Of a stretch of 64,000 bases of DNA, positions 50,567-59,661 are shown piece after piece. The notes below the pieces were generated by a model that was not told the DNA's origin, did not search any database, and was given only the letters and a program-made list of their open reading frames with translations. This stretch comes from VXYL01 sp963666465 (GTDB lineage Bacteria > Pseudomonadota > Gammaproteobacteria > Pseudomonadales > Azotimanducaceae): the NCBI GenBank assembly GCA_963666465.1, contig OY762824.1, positions 4,526,001 to 4,590,000 on the forward strand, given 5' to 3'. Every line of letters starts with the position of its first letter. Within the stretch, counting starts at the first letter, position 1. Position numbers and translations under genes: made by a program.

Positions 50567-52405
50567 GGGTGCACGTCAGATTTGTTGAGTTTGCAGTGGT
50601 CTCTTGGGATGGCGCACGGTTCTGTATCATTTGTCGTGATACAGTTTTTGCGGGAGACCCTCATGACCCATGGCGAAGACATCGACCGGCTGCGGCGCGT
50701 TCGGGACCAACTGCGCGACGAACTGGGGGCGATCGGCGATTTCCGTCCGGGCACGCTGGTCGAGTTCTCGCGCAAGTGCGGCAAGCCGACCTGTCACTGC
50801 GCCCGTCGCGACGACCCCGGCCACCGTGGCTGGGCGCTGTCGCGCAGCGTGGACGGCAAACGGGTGAATCGCGGGATACCCGAGGACGGGATCGACACCG
50901 CGCGCGCGCAGATCGCCGAACACGCGCGTTTCAAGGAGCTGTCGCGGCGGCTGGTGGAGGCGAGCGAGGAGCTGTGCCGGGCGCGGCTCAAGGCGGGTCG
51001 GGACGCAGGGCGGGGCCCTCAAAAAGGGGGCTCCGCGGTTCGCTGACGGACGCCTTCGCGGCGGACGTCGCGGCCGAGGTCGACGCGCTGTTCGGCGACG
51101 GCGCGGCGACCGGGATCGACCTCGAGACGCTGGAGACGGCGGTGCGGCGGCGGACGCTGGAGCTGGCGGCGCGGCTGGTGGAGCGGCGGCTGAACGCCGA
51201 CCACGGCGACCGCTCGGGGTCGTGGCTGCCGTGCGACGGCTGCGGCGGCCGCGCGGCGTACGCGGGCCGGCGGGGCAAGGAGGTGACCACCGTGCTCGGT
51301 GCGCTGCACCTCGAGCGGGCGTACTGCCACTGCGCGCACTGCGGTGCGGGCTTCCACCCGCGCGACCGCGCCCTCGGCATCGAGGGCGCGTCGCTGTCGC
51401 CCGGCGTGGTGCGGATGACCGGCCTGGCGGCGGCGCGGGCGAGCTTTGCGGAGACCGGTGCGCTGCTCCACGACCTGGCGGGGGTGAACGTCGACGCCAA
51501 GCAGGCGGAGCGCACCGCGGAGGCGCTCGGCCGCGAGATCGCGGCCGACGAGCGCGACGTGGTCGAGCCCGAGCCGGGCCGGGCGCCGACGATGTATCTG
51601 GGCATGGACGGCACCGGCGTGCCGGTGCGCCGGGCGGAACTCGCGGACCGCGCCGGCAAGCAGGCCGACGGCTCGGCGCGCACCCGGGAAGTGAAGCTGG
51701 TCGCGGTCTGGACGGCCGCGGCGGACGCCGCCGGCCGCGAACTCCCCGAGCGCGAGCCCGGCTCGGTCAGCCACTCCGCCGCCGTCGAGAGCGCCGCGAC
51801 CCGGGACGACGACGTCGACCTGTCGCCGTTCGCCCTGCGCGTCGACCGCGAGGCCCGCCGGCGCGGCTTCGACCGCGCCCGTCGCCGGGTGGTGCTCGGC
51901 GACGGCGCGCCGTGGATCTGGAACGTCGCCGACGAGCTGTTCCCCGGCGCCGTCCAAATCGTCGACCTGTTCCACGCCAAGCAGCACCTGTGGGACGTCG
52001 CCAAGGCGGTCTACGGGCCCGGCACCGACATGGCCGGGCGCTGGGCGAAGCGACGTCGCGACGAACTCGACGACGGCCGCATCGGCGCGCTGCTGCGCGC
52101 GCTGCGCCGCCACGAACGCCTCGACGAGGCGCGGCGATGCATCGAATACATCCGCCGCAACCGACACCGCATGCGCTATCCGGCGTTCCGCGCCATGGGC
52201 CTCTGCGTCGGCTCCGGCGTCGTCGAGGCAGGCTGCAAGCACGTCGTCGCAACCCGCTTCAAACGCCCCGGAATGCACTGGTCCGTGCCCGGCTTCGACG
52301 CCATGGCCGCCTTGCGATGCTGCGTCCTCAACCACCGCCTCGACCACTTCTGGAACCGGCGAAAGGCTCGGAACGCAGCCTAATCAACAAATCTGTCGTA
52401 CACCC
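50567..52405 (+). mobile_element. ISKra4-family insertion sequence with target duplication
   Basis: The ends GGGTGCACGTCAGATTTGTT (50567) and, inverted from 52405, GGGTGTACGACAGATTTGTT match at 18 of 20. The sequence GTGCGCCAGG flanks the element directly on both sides (50558-50567 and 52406-52415), a 9-10 bp target duplication. This is the clearest recent insertion in the window. The pre-insertion site lies between the metallo-hydrolase and a family IV-like palindrome region. Confidence 0.92.
50663..52383 (+). CDS. ISKra4-family transposase, two frames joined by -1 frameshift
   Basis: The first frame (50663-51046) starts MTHGEDIDRLRRVRDQLRDE, includes CGKPTCHCARRDDPGHRGW and ends GRGPQKGGSAVR. 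The second frame carries the zinc-finger-like CDGCGGRAAYAG and CHCAHCGAGFHPRD, the catalytic LGMDGTGVPVRR and VLGDGAPWIWNVADELFPGA (typical ISKra4), and GSGVVEAGCKHVVATRFKRP. They overlap at a slippery CAAAAAGGGGG (51020-51030), where a -1 step on A AAA GGG joins them. Each frame alone lacks part of the protein, so programmed frameshifting is likely. Confidence 0.85.
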
Positions 52406-52532
52406 GTGCGCCAGGCGGCGCCACCCTCTGGAGGGGGGCGATCTGCCGACGCGCCCTTCGGGCGCGCCCATACGGGCGCAGGGTCGGGCCGCTTTGCGGG
52501 AAGGGCGAGATGCCCTCCCCGCGAGCATGAAC

Positions 52533-53450
52533 TCACGCCGTTTCGCGGGCGACCAGGACTTCCGTGGGCTCCAAGGCCGTCAACGCCGCCGAAACGGGCG
52601 TGAGGAAGGCCTGGCGCGGCTCGAAGGTGATTTCCGATGCGCGGACTCGGCCCGCCGTCACCCAACCCACGCACCATGCCGGCAAGGGCAACGTCGCCCC
52701 TTTGGCAAGGAGGTGGCGGGTTACGTCAAACGTGCGGGCCGTTGCCAGGGTCTGACGAGGTTCTGTGCTAGCGGCGCGGGGCGGCCCCTGGGGCGCGAGG
52801 CGCATGGTCGCGGTGGCGGCGGCGGAGTCCCAGTGGTTCTGGGTGCGCACGGGCTGGCTTGCGGCGAGGATGAGACGCTCGTACACGGGGGTCTGGAACT
52901 CGATCACCTCCACGCCTTGGCGGAGGGAGTGCGGCACACCGGGCTTCACCTCGATGCTGTCGCCGGAAGCCAGGTGGTGGCGGACCATGAAGGCATCGAG
53001 CGCAGCGGAGGGTGCCTCGCCGCGTTCCGCCGCCAACGCCGCATCGAGCATGGCGCAGCGCAGGCCGTCGTCTCCGAGCTTGGTTCGCGCCCCCGCGTCC
53101 ACGCCACAGAGCACTTCGCCACGCCCGTCGGGCCACACCAATGGGTCCACGCGGTCCACCACATAGACCTCGTGCTTGCTGGTGTGTACCTCCAGATACA
53201 AGTGGCCGGTGCTGGGAACGAGCCGCTTCAGCAGCAGCGGAGGCTTGCTGCGACCGTGTCGAACCAGAAAGGTGGAGAGCAGTTCCGCCGTAGCTCCGTA
53301 CCGTGCGCGACTCTCGCCGCGGCGCTCGATGCCGCTGTACCATGTCTCCGTGCCCCACGGCTTGGCAACTGTCACCGGATCGAGGGCGACGGGACCTTGC
53401 ACCCAGTCCGGCGGCGCGGCGGCGGGGCCCGCTGGGACAGCATCTGTCAT
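52533..53450 (-). CDS. Type I phosphomannose-isomerase-like cupin protein
   Basis: A 305-residue protein related to class I mannose-6-phosphate isomerase. It has VAKPWGTETWYSG near residue 30, KPPLLLKRLVPSTGHLYLEV and HTSKHEVYVVDRVDP (cupin metal-site region), LASGDSIEVKPGVPHSLRQG and VEVIEFQTPVYERLI. It is shorter than the 390-residue enzyme and the QVHP element reads EVHTS, so catalysis on mannose 6-phosphate is not assured. The start MTDAVPAG (53450) is preferred over an upstream Met. It is divergent from the alkyltransferase gene 50 nt away. Confidence 0.75.
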   Translation of the reverse strand: MTDAVPAGPAAAPPDWVQGPVALDPVTVAKPWGTETWYSGIERRGESRARYGATAELLSTFLVRHGRSKPPLLLKRLVPSTGHLYLEVHTSKHEVYVVDRVDPLVWPDGRGEVLCGVDAGARTKLGDDGLRCAMLDAALAAERGEAPSAALDAFMVRHHLASGDSIEVKPGVPHSLRQGVEVIEFQTPVYERLILAASQPVRTQNHWDSAAATATMRLAPQGPPRAASTEPRQTLATARTFDVTRHLLAKGATLPLPAWCVGWVTAGRVRASEITFEPRQAFLTPVSAALTALEPTEVLVARETA

Positions 53451-53500
53451 GGTGCGTGGCGGCTCGTCCGGCTCGTGCATTGCAAAGGAGCGATTCGTCG

Positions 53501-54016
53501 ATGTTCTACACCATGCTAGCGAGTCCGGTGGGCGAACTGCTGCTCGCCGGCGATGACGACGCGTTGCACTTGATCGGTTTCCCCTCCGGTCGCGGCGCCG
53601 CTAGGCCAGATGACCATTGGGAACAGAGCCCTGCGCCCTTCGCGGAAGCGGCACGGCAACTCGACGACTACTTCGCGGGCAGGCGCCACACCTTTGATCT
53701 TCCCTTGGCACCCACCGGAACGCCCTTCCAGCGCGACGTGCTGGCAGCACTGCAACAGATCCCCTACGGCGAAACCCGAAGCTATGCCGACTTGGCACGC
53801 GCCGTCGGACGCCCAAAAGCCACCCGCGCCGTGGGTGCCGCCAACGGCCGCAATCCACTGCCCATAGTCATCCCCTGCCACCGCGCCATCGGCAGCGATG
53901 GCTCCCTGACAGGCTTCGGCGGCGGGCTGGCGACAAAGCGCTTCTTGCTGGACCTGGAGCGACGCCACGCGGCAGCGGGCGCAAGCGAACCGGCGCGCGT
54001 TGGGACTCTGCCGTAG
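53501..54016 (+). CDS. ogt: Methylated-DNA-protein-cysteine methyltransferase
   Basis: A 171-residue alkyltransferase that repairs O6-methylguanine by transferring the methyl group to its own cysteine. The active site PIVIPCHRAIGSDG is intact, and the HTH part (PTGTPFQRDVLAALQQIPYG, ETRSYADLARAVGRPKATRA and VGAANGRNP) is complete. It starts MFYTMLASPVGELLLAG like Ogt proteins. It is a suicide enzyme acting in the cytoplasm. The gene is divergent from the isomerase-like gene. Confidence 0.95.
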   Translation: MFYTMLASPVGELLLAGDDDALHLIGFPSGRGAARPDDHWEQSPAPFAEAARQLDDYFAGRRHTFDLPLAPTGTPFQRDVLAALQQIPYGETRSYADLARAVGRPKATRAVGAANGRNPLPIVIPCHRAIGSDGSLTGFGGGLATKRFLLDLERRHAAAGASEPARVGTLP

Positions 54017-54065
54017 TAGGCACTCAAGAATCATGCGTTGCAACCAGAGCAATCCTTAAGCCCCA

Positions 54066-54557
54066 TCACCGCTCCCCTTCCGTAGATGCCGCCGACCGTT
54101 CCCGATCGTTGCGGCGTTGCATGGGGCGGGTCAGGGCGCGACGAAATTCGTCGCGTTCGTCTGAAGTTAGCTCTGCGGCGACACGCACGAAGAGGCCGTG
54201 GTTGCGTGCCTGCGCTTCATCCATGCCCTGGCGGAAGGCAGCGAAGGCCGCCGCGAGGGCTTGCGGGTCGAACGGCTCTGCCGCCAGCGCTTCATGGATG
54301 GCGCGTTGGTGTCGTCTCATGCCACGCATGGAGCGGCCCAGTGAGCGGCGGATGTCCCGGGATTCTTCATCCGCGAACAGGGCATTGCGGCGTTCTTCGG
54401 GGAGAAAGCGCAGCACGCGGGCAAGGCCGAACGACGCATCCAAGCGCGCTCGGCTCCAGGGCGGCGGGTCGCTTGCAGCGCCGATGAAGAAACCCACAAG
54501 CACGAGGTTCAGCGCCAGCGACACCGCCAACCCCGCCACCAGCCACTTACCCCGCAT
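54066..54557 (-). CDS. Periplasmic Spy/CpxP-like (metal-resist) protein
   Basis: A 163-residue membrane-anchored periplasmic protein. One N-terminal hydrophobic segment (about 5-27, LVAGLAVSLALNLVLVGFFI) is followed by an Arg- and Glu-rich helical domain with LARVLRFLPEERRNALFADE and SRDIRRSLGRSMRGMRRHQR, typical of the heavy-metal sensor/Spy family. It is the last gene of a probable three-gene operon with an ECF sigma factor, which points to an envelope-stress or metal-response module. Confidence 0.8.
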   Translation of the reverse strand: MRGKWLVAGLAVSLALNLVLVGFFIGAASDPPPWSRARLDASFGLARVLRFLPEERRNALFADEESRDIRRSLGRSMRGMRRHQRAIHEALAAEPFDPQALAAAFAAFRQGMDEAQARNHGLFVRVAAELTSDERDEFRRALTRPMQRRNDRERSAASTEGER

Positions 54558-54559
54558 CG

Positions 54560-54997
54560 CTAATCCTCCGCAAGATCAAACACCTGTACCTCGGAAAACG
54601 CCAACAGGGTGACGGCGTCTTCGAGGTCTCCGGTTCCCTCCTGCTGTGCATTGCCGAGCGCGAATCCCACCACCAAGGGTGCAAGGGCGAAGCTCACGGG
54701 ACGCCAGAAGCTGGCGCCGAACCAGTCCAGGACGACTTCGGCGAAGTCTCGCGGCAGGGCGTCGAGCACGCGATGGGGCAGACGCGACGGCATGGGCGGC
54801 GTGGGCAAGGCGTCCAAGGCGGCGTCGAGCGCCTTCGCCTCGGCGTGCAGCCGCTGCGCTTCGGCATCCGCCTCCACCAGCGCCAGTGCCTGCGCACGCT
54901 TCGCTTCGGGCCAGCGTTCGGGATCGCCGCCGTGGCGATCAAGCAGGTCCGCGAGCGCTTCTTTCGTGACGTTCGCCGGTGAGTCACTGTCGTTCAT
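54560..54997 (-). CDS. Membrane protein coupled to an ECF sigma factor
   Basis: A 145-residue protein. It begins MNDSDSPANVTKEALADLLD then RHGGDPERWPEAKRAQALAL, a pattern common in small proteins located next to ECF sigma genes, and has a hydrophobic segment at about 100-118 (FALAPLVVGFALG). Its start overlaps the sigma gene stop as ATGA, and its stop is 2 nt before the Spy-like gene. A role as anti-sigma factor is inferred from position only; no zinc-binding HxxxCxxC is visible. Confidence 0.65.
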   Translation of the reverse strand: MNDSDSPANVTKEALADLLDRHGGDPERWPEAKRAQALALVEADAEAQRLHAEAKALDAALDALPTPPMPSRLPHRVLDALPRDFAEVVLDWFGASFWRPVSFALAPLVVGFALGNAQQEGTGDLEDAVTLLAFSEVQVFDLAED

Positions 54998-55533
54998 TGC
55001 TGTGCCTCCCGATAGGGCGCGAGGGTCTTGCGCAGGCTGCGGCGTGCCCGCGCCAGCAGGGATTCGAGCGCATCCACCGAAACATCGAGCATCTGCGCTG
55101 CCTCGCGATTGCTCCATCCCTGATGGTGGCACAGCACGAGTGCGGTCCTTTGCCGTTCCGGCAGCGCTCGCAGCGCAGCTTCAAGCGCACGTCGCACTCG
55201 GCCGGCGTCGTTCGACGGAGAATCTCCGGCAAGCTCGTCCACGTCCACCTCCGCATCCGCCGTCGCGCCTTGCCTGGTTCGCCAAGCGTCGATGCAAAGG
55301 TTGCGGGCGATGCGATAGGCCCAAGTGGTGAACCTCACGCGCCCTGCCTCCCACGTTCCGGCTCGGCTCCACACTCGCAGGAAGGTCTCCTGGGTGAGAT
55401 CTTCCGCGTCCGAGGCGTTGCCGGTGAAGCGGAACACGAACGCATGGATGGCCGTGCCGTGGCGGCCGAGGAGAACCGAGAAGGCTTCCCGGTCCTTGCG
55501 CTGCACGCGGGCCATCAGCTCCTCGTCCGTCAC
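54994..55533 (-). CDS. RNA polymerase sigma factor, ECF subfamily
   Basis: A 179-residue ECF sigma factor. Region 2 has HAFVFRFTGNASDAEDLTQE then TFLRVW and FTTWAYRIARNLCIDAWR. Region 4 has ALPERQRTALVLCHHQGWSN and REAAQMLDVSVDALESLLAR followed by ARRSLR. It is the first gene of the operon with the membrane protein and the Spy-like protein, and should control them and possibly envelope genes. The start MTDEELMARVQRKD is unambiguous. Confidence 0.93.
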   Translation of the reverse strand: MTDEELMARVQRKDREAFSVLLGRHGTAIHAFVFRFTGNASDAEDLTQETFLRVWSRAGTWEAGRVRFTTWAYRIARNLCIDAWRTRQGATADAEVDVDELAGDSPSNDAGRVRRALEAALRALPERQRTALVLCHHQGWSNREAAQMLDVSVDALESLLARARRSLRKTLAPYREAQQ

Positions 55534-55537
55534 TGCG

Positions 55538-55886
55538 CTAGCGCGCCCTTGCGGGCGCGTCGGCAGTTCGCTTCGCGAACTGCTTGGCCTTCGGGCTCGC
55601 TTCCGCTCGCGCCTTCGGCCAGGGGCCTGCGCCGTTCTATGGCGCAGGCCCCTGGCGCCGCTTCGCGGCGCTTAAGGCAGTTTTCGCTGGCGCGAAAACT
55701 GCGAAGGGAAGTCGCCGTTCCCCGACTCGACAACCTTCTACGGCGCTGGCTCCTGGCCGAAGTGGTGAGCGGAAGCGAGCCCGAAGGCCAGCAAGTTGCG
55801 CAGCTACTGCCGATGCGCCCTTGCGGGCGCGCTGGCGAGTGCGTCGGCAGCCTTCCACTCGCTCATCCTTCTTCTGCTGGCTTCTG
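55538..55886 (+). repeat. Family IV compound repeat block
   Basis: Bounded by CTAG at 55538-55541 and 55887-55890. It contains CGCGCCCTTGCGGGCGCG, the hairpin CAGTTCGCTTCGCGAACTG (55564-55582), GGGGCCTGCGCC with its inverse (55621-55653), CAGTTTTCGCTGGCGCGAAA and a second inverted set of the GCGAGCGG/AAGCGAGCC units. The same CAGTTTTCGCTGG segment recurs at 57711-57735. The right CTAG is the TAG stop of the EF-hand gene. Confidence 0.8.
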
Positions 55887-56442
55887 CTAGCCCCCCTCGT
55901 CACCGCCCCAACGGTGGCCACGCATCTCCTGCCGCGTCACCATGCCGTCTTCGTTGGCGTCGAGCGATTCGAGCCGTGCCACGCGGGCGCCAAGCTCGGC
56001 CGGTGCCAGCACGCCGTTTTCGTCGTCGTCGAGCCGTTCGAACATGCGCTGCATGGCCACCCGCGCGCGCGCTTCGCGGAGGCCATCGTATTCCTCCTTC
56101 GACAGGGCGCCGTCGCCATCGCCGTCGGCCTGTTCGAACACGGCCTCTTCCGTCGCGGCGATCCATGCCGGGGCCACGGCGTCCTTGCCGGAGGCCGGCC
56201 ATGGCGCGCTCGGGCGCAGCCGCCATGAACTCGTCCAGGGTGACGTCGCCGTCTTCGTTCGCGTCCGCGTTGGCGAAGCGCTCGGCGGCACGTTCCTTCG
56301 CATCGGCGATGTCGATGGGAAAGCGCTCGCCGCGGTTTTGCGCGTCGGCAGTAACGGCGGCCGCCGTGATGGTGACCGCCACCGTGACGGCGACCAAGAG
56401 GTAGCGCCGGTTGCGGGCAGGTTGGGGAAGTTGGGTGGCCAT
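55887..56442 (-). pseudogene. EF-hand calcium-binding protein, one frameshift
   Basis: From ATG 56442 the protein has a signal peptide (MATQLPQPARNRRYLLVAVT onward to AAAVTADAQ), then RFANADANEDGDVTLDEFMA, the first EF-hand. A one-base shift near 56193-56199 (after ERAMAG) leads to the frame with FEQADGDGDGALSKEEYDGL, FERLDDDENGVLAPAELGAR and LESLDANEDGMVTRQEMRGH, three more EF-hands. The protein would be a periplasmic calcium-binding protein of about 185 residues. The frameshift may be real or an assembly error; the stop TAG is in a CTAG shared with the repeat block. Confidence 0.8.
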
Positions 56443-56474
56443 CGATCCTTCTCTCCAAGGGTGTGCATGCCCGG

Positions 56475-57447
56475 TCATACGCCGCCCGTGACAAAACCCG
56501 TCGCGTCGTCGAAGAGGCCGCGATCGGTGACGTAGCCGGTCACCAGTTCCGCCGGCGTCACGTCGAACGCCGGGTTGCGGGCTCGCACGCCGGCGGGAGC
56601 GGGAATCGATCCCGTCACCTCCTCGGCATTGCGTTCTTCGATGGCAACGTCTGCGCCGGTGGGCGTGCCGGCGTCGAAAGTGGAGGCAGGGCAGGCGACA
56701 TAGAACGGCACCTCGTGCCAGCGGGCGGCGATGGCGAGGGCGCGGGTGCCGATCTTTGTTCACCACGTCGCCATTGGCGGTCACCCGGTCGGTGCCGACG
56801 ATCACGAAGTCCACGCGATTTTGGCCCATCAGATGCGCCGCCGCGCCGTCGCAGATGAGCGTGCAGTCGATGCCGGCGGCGCCGAGTTCCCAGGCGGTGA
56901 GGCGGGCGCCTTGGAGCACGGGCCGGGTCTCGTCCACGAAGACGTGGAACGGCACGCCGCCCTCGTGGGCGAGATACATCGGTGCCGTGGCGGTGCCGAG
57001 TTCGGAGACGGCCAGTGCCCCAGCGTTGCAATGCGTGAGGACGTTGGCGCCGGGGGTGACGAGCGAGAGACCGTGCCGGCCAATGGCGCGGCACATCGCC
57101 GCATCCTCGGCGTGAATGGCTTGGGCTTCCTGCACGAGGTCCTGGCCGTTGGCGGCGGCTTCGAGCATCCGGCGCACGGCCCATGCCAGGTTGACCGCGG
57201 TTGGACGGGCTGCGAGCAAGGTCTCGGCGGCGGCATCGAGGGCCTCGCCCTTGCGCCAGGCCAGGGCCATGCCATACGCCGAGGCGATGCCGATGGCGGG
57301 AGCGCCACGCACGACGAGGTCGCGGATGGCCACCGCCACCTCTTCGGCGCTGTGCAGCTCAAGCTCGGCGGTCACGCCCGGCAGGCGGCGCTGATCGAGC
57401 AACCAGAGGTGGCCGCCGTGCCACCGAACGGACTTGGGAAGGAGCAT
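56475..57447 (-). pseudogene. mtnA: S-methyl-5-thioribose-1-phosphate isomerase, one frameshift
   Basis: The enzyme isomerises methylthioribose 1-phosphate in methionine salvage. The first frame from ATG 57447 has RDLVVRGAPAIGIASAYGMA, NVLTHCNAGALAVSELGTAT (with the catalytic Cys) and GTDRVTANGDVVNK (with the catalytic Asp). An extra A in an AAA (56755-56757) then shifts the frame; the correct continuation IGTRALAIAARWHEVPFYVA and CPASTF to DDATGFVTGGV is found in the next frame and ends at 56475. The reconstructed length (about 324 residues) is right for the family. Confidence 0.88.
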
Positions 57448-57473
57448 CGTCTCAGCGTCTCCTGACAGACCTC

Positions 57474-57560
57474 GGAGCCTTCAGCCGGGGAAGCATCCCC
57501 GACCGCTGACGCGTAAGGAAGTACCGGCAATTCCCCCATCGCTGGGGGCGTACTTCCATG
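57474..57560 (+). repeat. Family II repeat, single unit
   Basis: One unit starting GGAGCCTTCAGCCGGGGAAG, identical to the copy at 36899 over most of its length. A family I copy follows 27 bp later, the same order as at 36899-37098. Confidence 0.9.
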
Positions 57561-57587
57561 CAAGAGAGAGCATTCTGCCCTGCCTGG

Positions 57588-57698
57588 CAGCCTGTCGGAC
57601 TTCGGACGGCGCAGGCTGGCCGAATGCCGACAGGGTGACAGGACGGCCTGGGCTGGGGCAGGAAGCGTTGCCGAAAGGCAACGGTTCTTGTGGCGCTG
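57588..57698 (+). repeat. Family I repeat
   Basis: CAGCCTGTCGGACTTCGGAC with its inverted arm and the hairpin CGTTGCCGAAAGGCAACG, ending in TTGTGGCGCTGGCG, so the terminal CTAG is CTGG here. Then follows a CAGTTTTCGCTGG segment also present at 55678. Confidence 0.88.
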
Positions 57699-57969
57699 GC
57701 GCCGCCAGGCAGTTTTCGCTGGCGCGAAAACTGCGAAGGGAAGTACCCCACCGTTCCCCGACTCGACACCCTTCTACGGCGCTTGGGTACATGTTGCAAA
57801 TTAAACGGCCATCTTGCGATGGCCATGCTCTACTTGGCCGATGCGGCGCAATCACGCACTCGAAGCGACGGTCGTCGAGAAGTGCGCGGTCGAGCCGGTT
57901 CTCGACAAGCGCGGTCAGCGGATCTGGGCGGCCACGGAGTCGCGCTCCATCGGGTGGCGGCGAGGCGTT

Positions 57970-59301
57970 CTACCCAGCGGTCTCCCGTGCCATTGCCACC
58001 TCCGGCAGTTCCTCCCCTTCCGCTCGCGCCACGAGGGCGGTGACGGTCAGGTCTCCGGTGACGTTCACTGCGGTGCGGCACATGTCGAGGATTCGGTCCA
58101 CCGCCAGCACGAGGCCGATGGCTTCCACGGGCAGGCCCACCACGGGCAGGATCAGGACGATGGCCACGAGGCTTGCGGCAGGGATGCCGGCCACGCCGAT
58201 GGACGTGAGCAAGGCCAGCAGCAGAACCAGGAGTTGCTGGCCGATGGTGAGGTCGATGCCCATCACCTGAGCGACGAAGATCACGACGACGCATTCATAC
58301 AGCGCCGTGCCGTCCATGTTGACGGTGGCGCCCAGGGGCAGCACGAAACCCGTCACTCGGCGCGGCACGCCGGCGTCGGCAGCGCTGTTCAAGGTCACCG
58401 GCAGCGTCGCCGACGAGGATGCGGTGGATAAGGCCGTGAGTTGGGCGGGCAGGAGCTTGCGGTAGTACGCCACCGGATTGACCTTGCCGACGAAGCGCAG
58501 CAGCAGCGGCAGCCAGCCGAAGAAGTGGATCGTCAGTGCCAACAGCACGGTGATGAAGAAGACGCCGAGCGCCGCCAAGGGCGCAAAGCCGGAAACGATG
58601 AAGGTCTCCCCCACCAAGGCGAACACGCCCAGCGGCGCGAAGCGCATGATCCACATGGTGATCATGATGGTGACTTCCTGCACGCCCTCCCAGAAGCTCT
58701 GCAAGGTCTCCCGCGCCTTGCCGGTGAGCCGGGACATGAAGTAGCCGAACACGGCGCCGACGAAGATGAGCGCCAGCAACTGGGTTTCCGCCGCCGCCTG
58801 GACGATGTTGGGCGGGACGGCGCGGGAGATGATGCCCACCAGATCGCCGAAGCCGCGTCCCTCGGCCCGGGCCAGCTGCGCGGAGGCGTCGGGAAGGGCG
58901 TTGCGCATGGCCTGGGCACCCTCCACCGTGCCAGGCGAGATGAGATTGACGGCGATGAGGCCCGTGAAGATGGCGAAGATGCCGGTGATGACGTAGAAGC
59001 CCAGCGTCTTGCCGCCGACCCGGCCGAAGGCGTCCTGGCCCGCCATGTTGGCGACGCCAACGATGATGGACGCGAGGATGATCGGCACGACGATCATCTT
59101 CAGGGCGTTGACGAACAGCCCGCCGATGAAGTCCAGCGTCGCCACCAGTCCGCTGCCGAGCGCCGTGGCGCTGGCCTCCGTCCCGTCCGGCGCCGCCATC
59201 TGCACGATGCCGCCCACCAAGGCGGCCAGCAGCAGCGCGATGGCAATCTGCCAGTGCAGCGCGATCCCGAACAGCTTCGGGATTTCCCGGCTCCCTTCCA
59301 T
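57970..59301 (-). CDS. Dicarboxylate/amino acid:cation symporter (DAACS family)
   Basis: A 443-residue secondary transporter with about eight transmembrane segments and two re-entrant loops. The family signatures are present: the serine-rich STASSSATLPVTLNSA, FVLPLGATVNMDGTALYECV and AGIPAASLVAIVLILPVVGL, and the substrate-site segment DRILDMCRTAVNVTGDLTVT. It takes up glutamate or C4-dicarboxylates with H+ or Na+; the exact substrate is not clear. The ATG at 59301 (MEGSREIPKLFGIAL) is chosen as the start. Confidence 0.92.
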   Translation of the reverse strand: MEGSREIPKLFGIALHWQIAIALLLAALVGGIVQMAAPDGTEASATALGSGLVATLDFIGGLFVNALKMIVVPIILASIIVGVANMAGQDAFGRVGGKTLGFYVITGIFAIFTGLIAVNLISPGTVEGAQAMRNALPDASAQLARAEGRGFGDLVGIISRAVPPNIVQAAAETQLLALIFVGAVFGYFMSRLTGKARETLQSFWEGVQEVTIMITMWIMRFAPLGVFALVGETFIVSGFAPLAALGVFFITVLLALTIHFFGWLPLLLRFVGKVNPVAYYRKLLPAQLTALSTASSSATLPVTLNSAADAGVPRRVTGFVLPLGATVNMDGTALYECVVVIFVAQVMGIDLTIGQQLLVLLLALLTSIGVAGIPAASLVAIVLILPVVGLPVEAIGLVLAVDRILDMCRTAVNVTGDLTVTALVARAEGEELPEVAMARETAG

Positions 59302-59548
59302 GATCCCCTCCGATGCAAAGCGGGTACTCGTTGCCAAGCATCACACAATGTTGCGCCGGAGTCTGCCGCAACTGCGCAGGAACCGGCCGCAAGGCCCTCT
59401 TGGGAGGCCCCCCTGCCCTCCATCGTCCGATTGCGCGCAAAGGCGAGTGTCCCTCCAACAGAGCGATCCCTCCCCTCCGGATGCTTCCTTCCACAAAGAA
59501 AAAGGGCGCCACACGGACGCCCCTTGTCTGGTTGGGAAGCTGCCGGGT

Positions 59549-59660
59549 CTAGCGCCACAAGAACCGTTGCCTTTCGGCAACGCTTCCTGCCCCAGCCCAA
59601 GCCGTCCTGTCACCCTGTCGGCATTCGGCCAGCTCACGCCGTCCGAAGTCCGACAGGCTT
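59549..59660 (-). repeat. Family I repeat, inverted copy
   Basis: Reverse complement of the unit at 36986-37098: CTAG, then GCGCCACAAGAACC, the hairpin, and GCCGTCCGAAGTCCGACAGG. It is followed directly by the inverted family II array, so the I/II order is preserved as a composite unit. Confidence 0.9.
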
Positions 59661-59661
59661 G

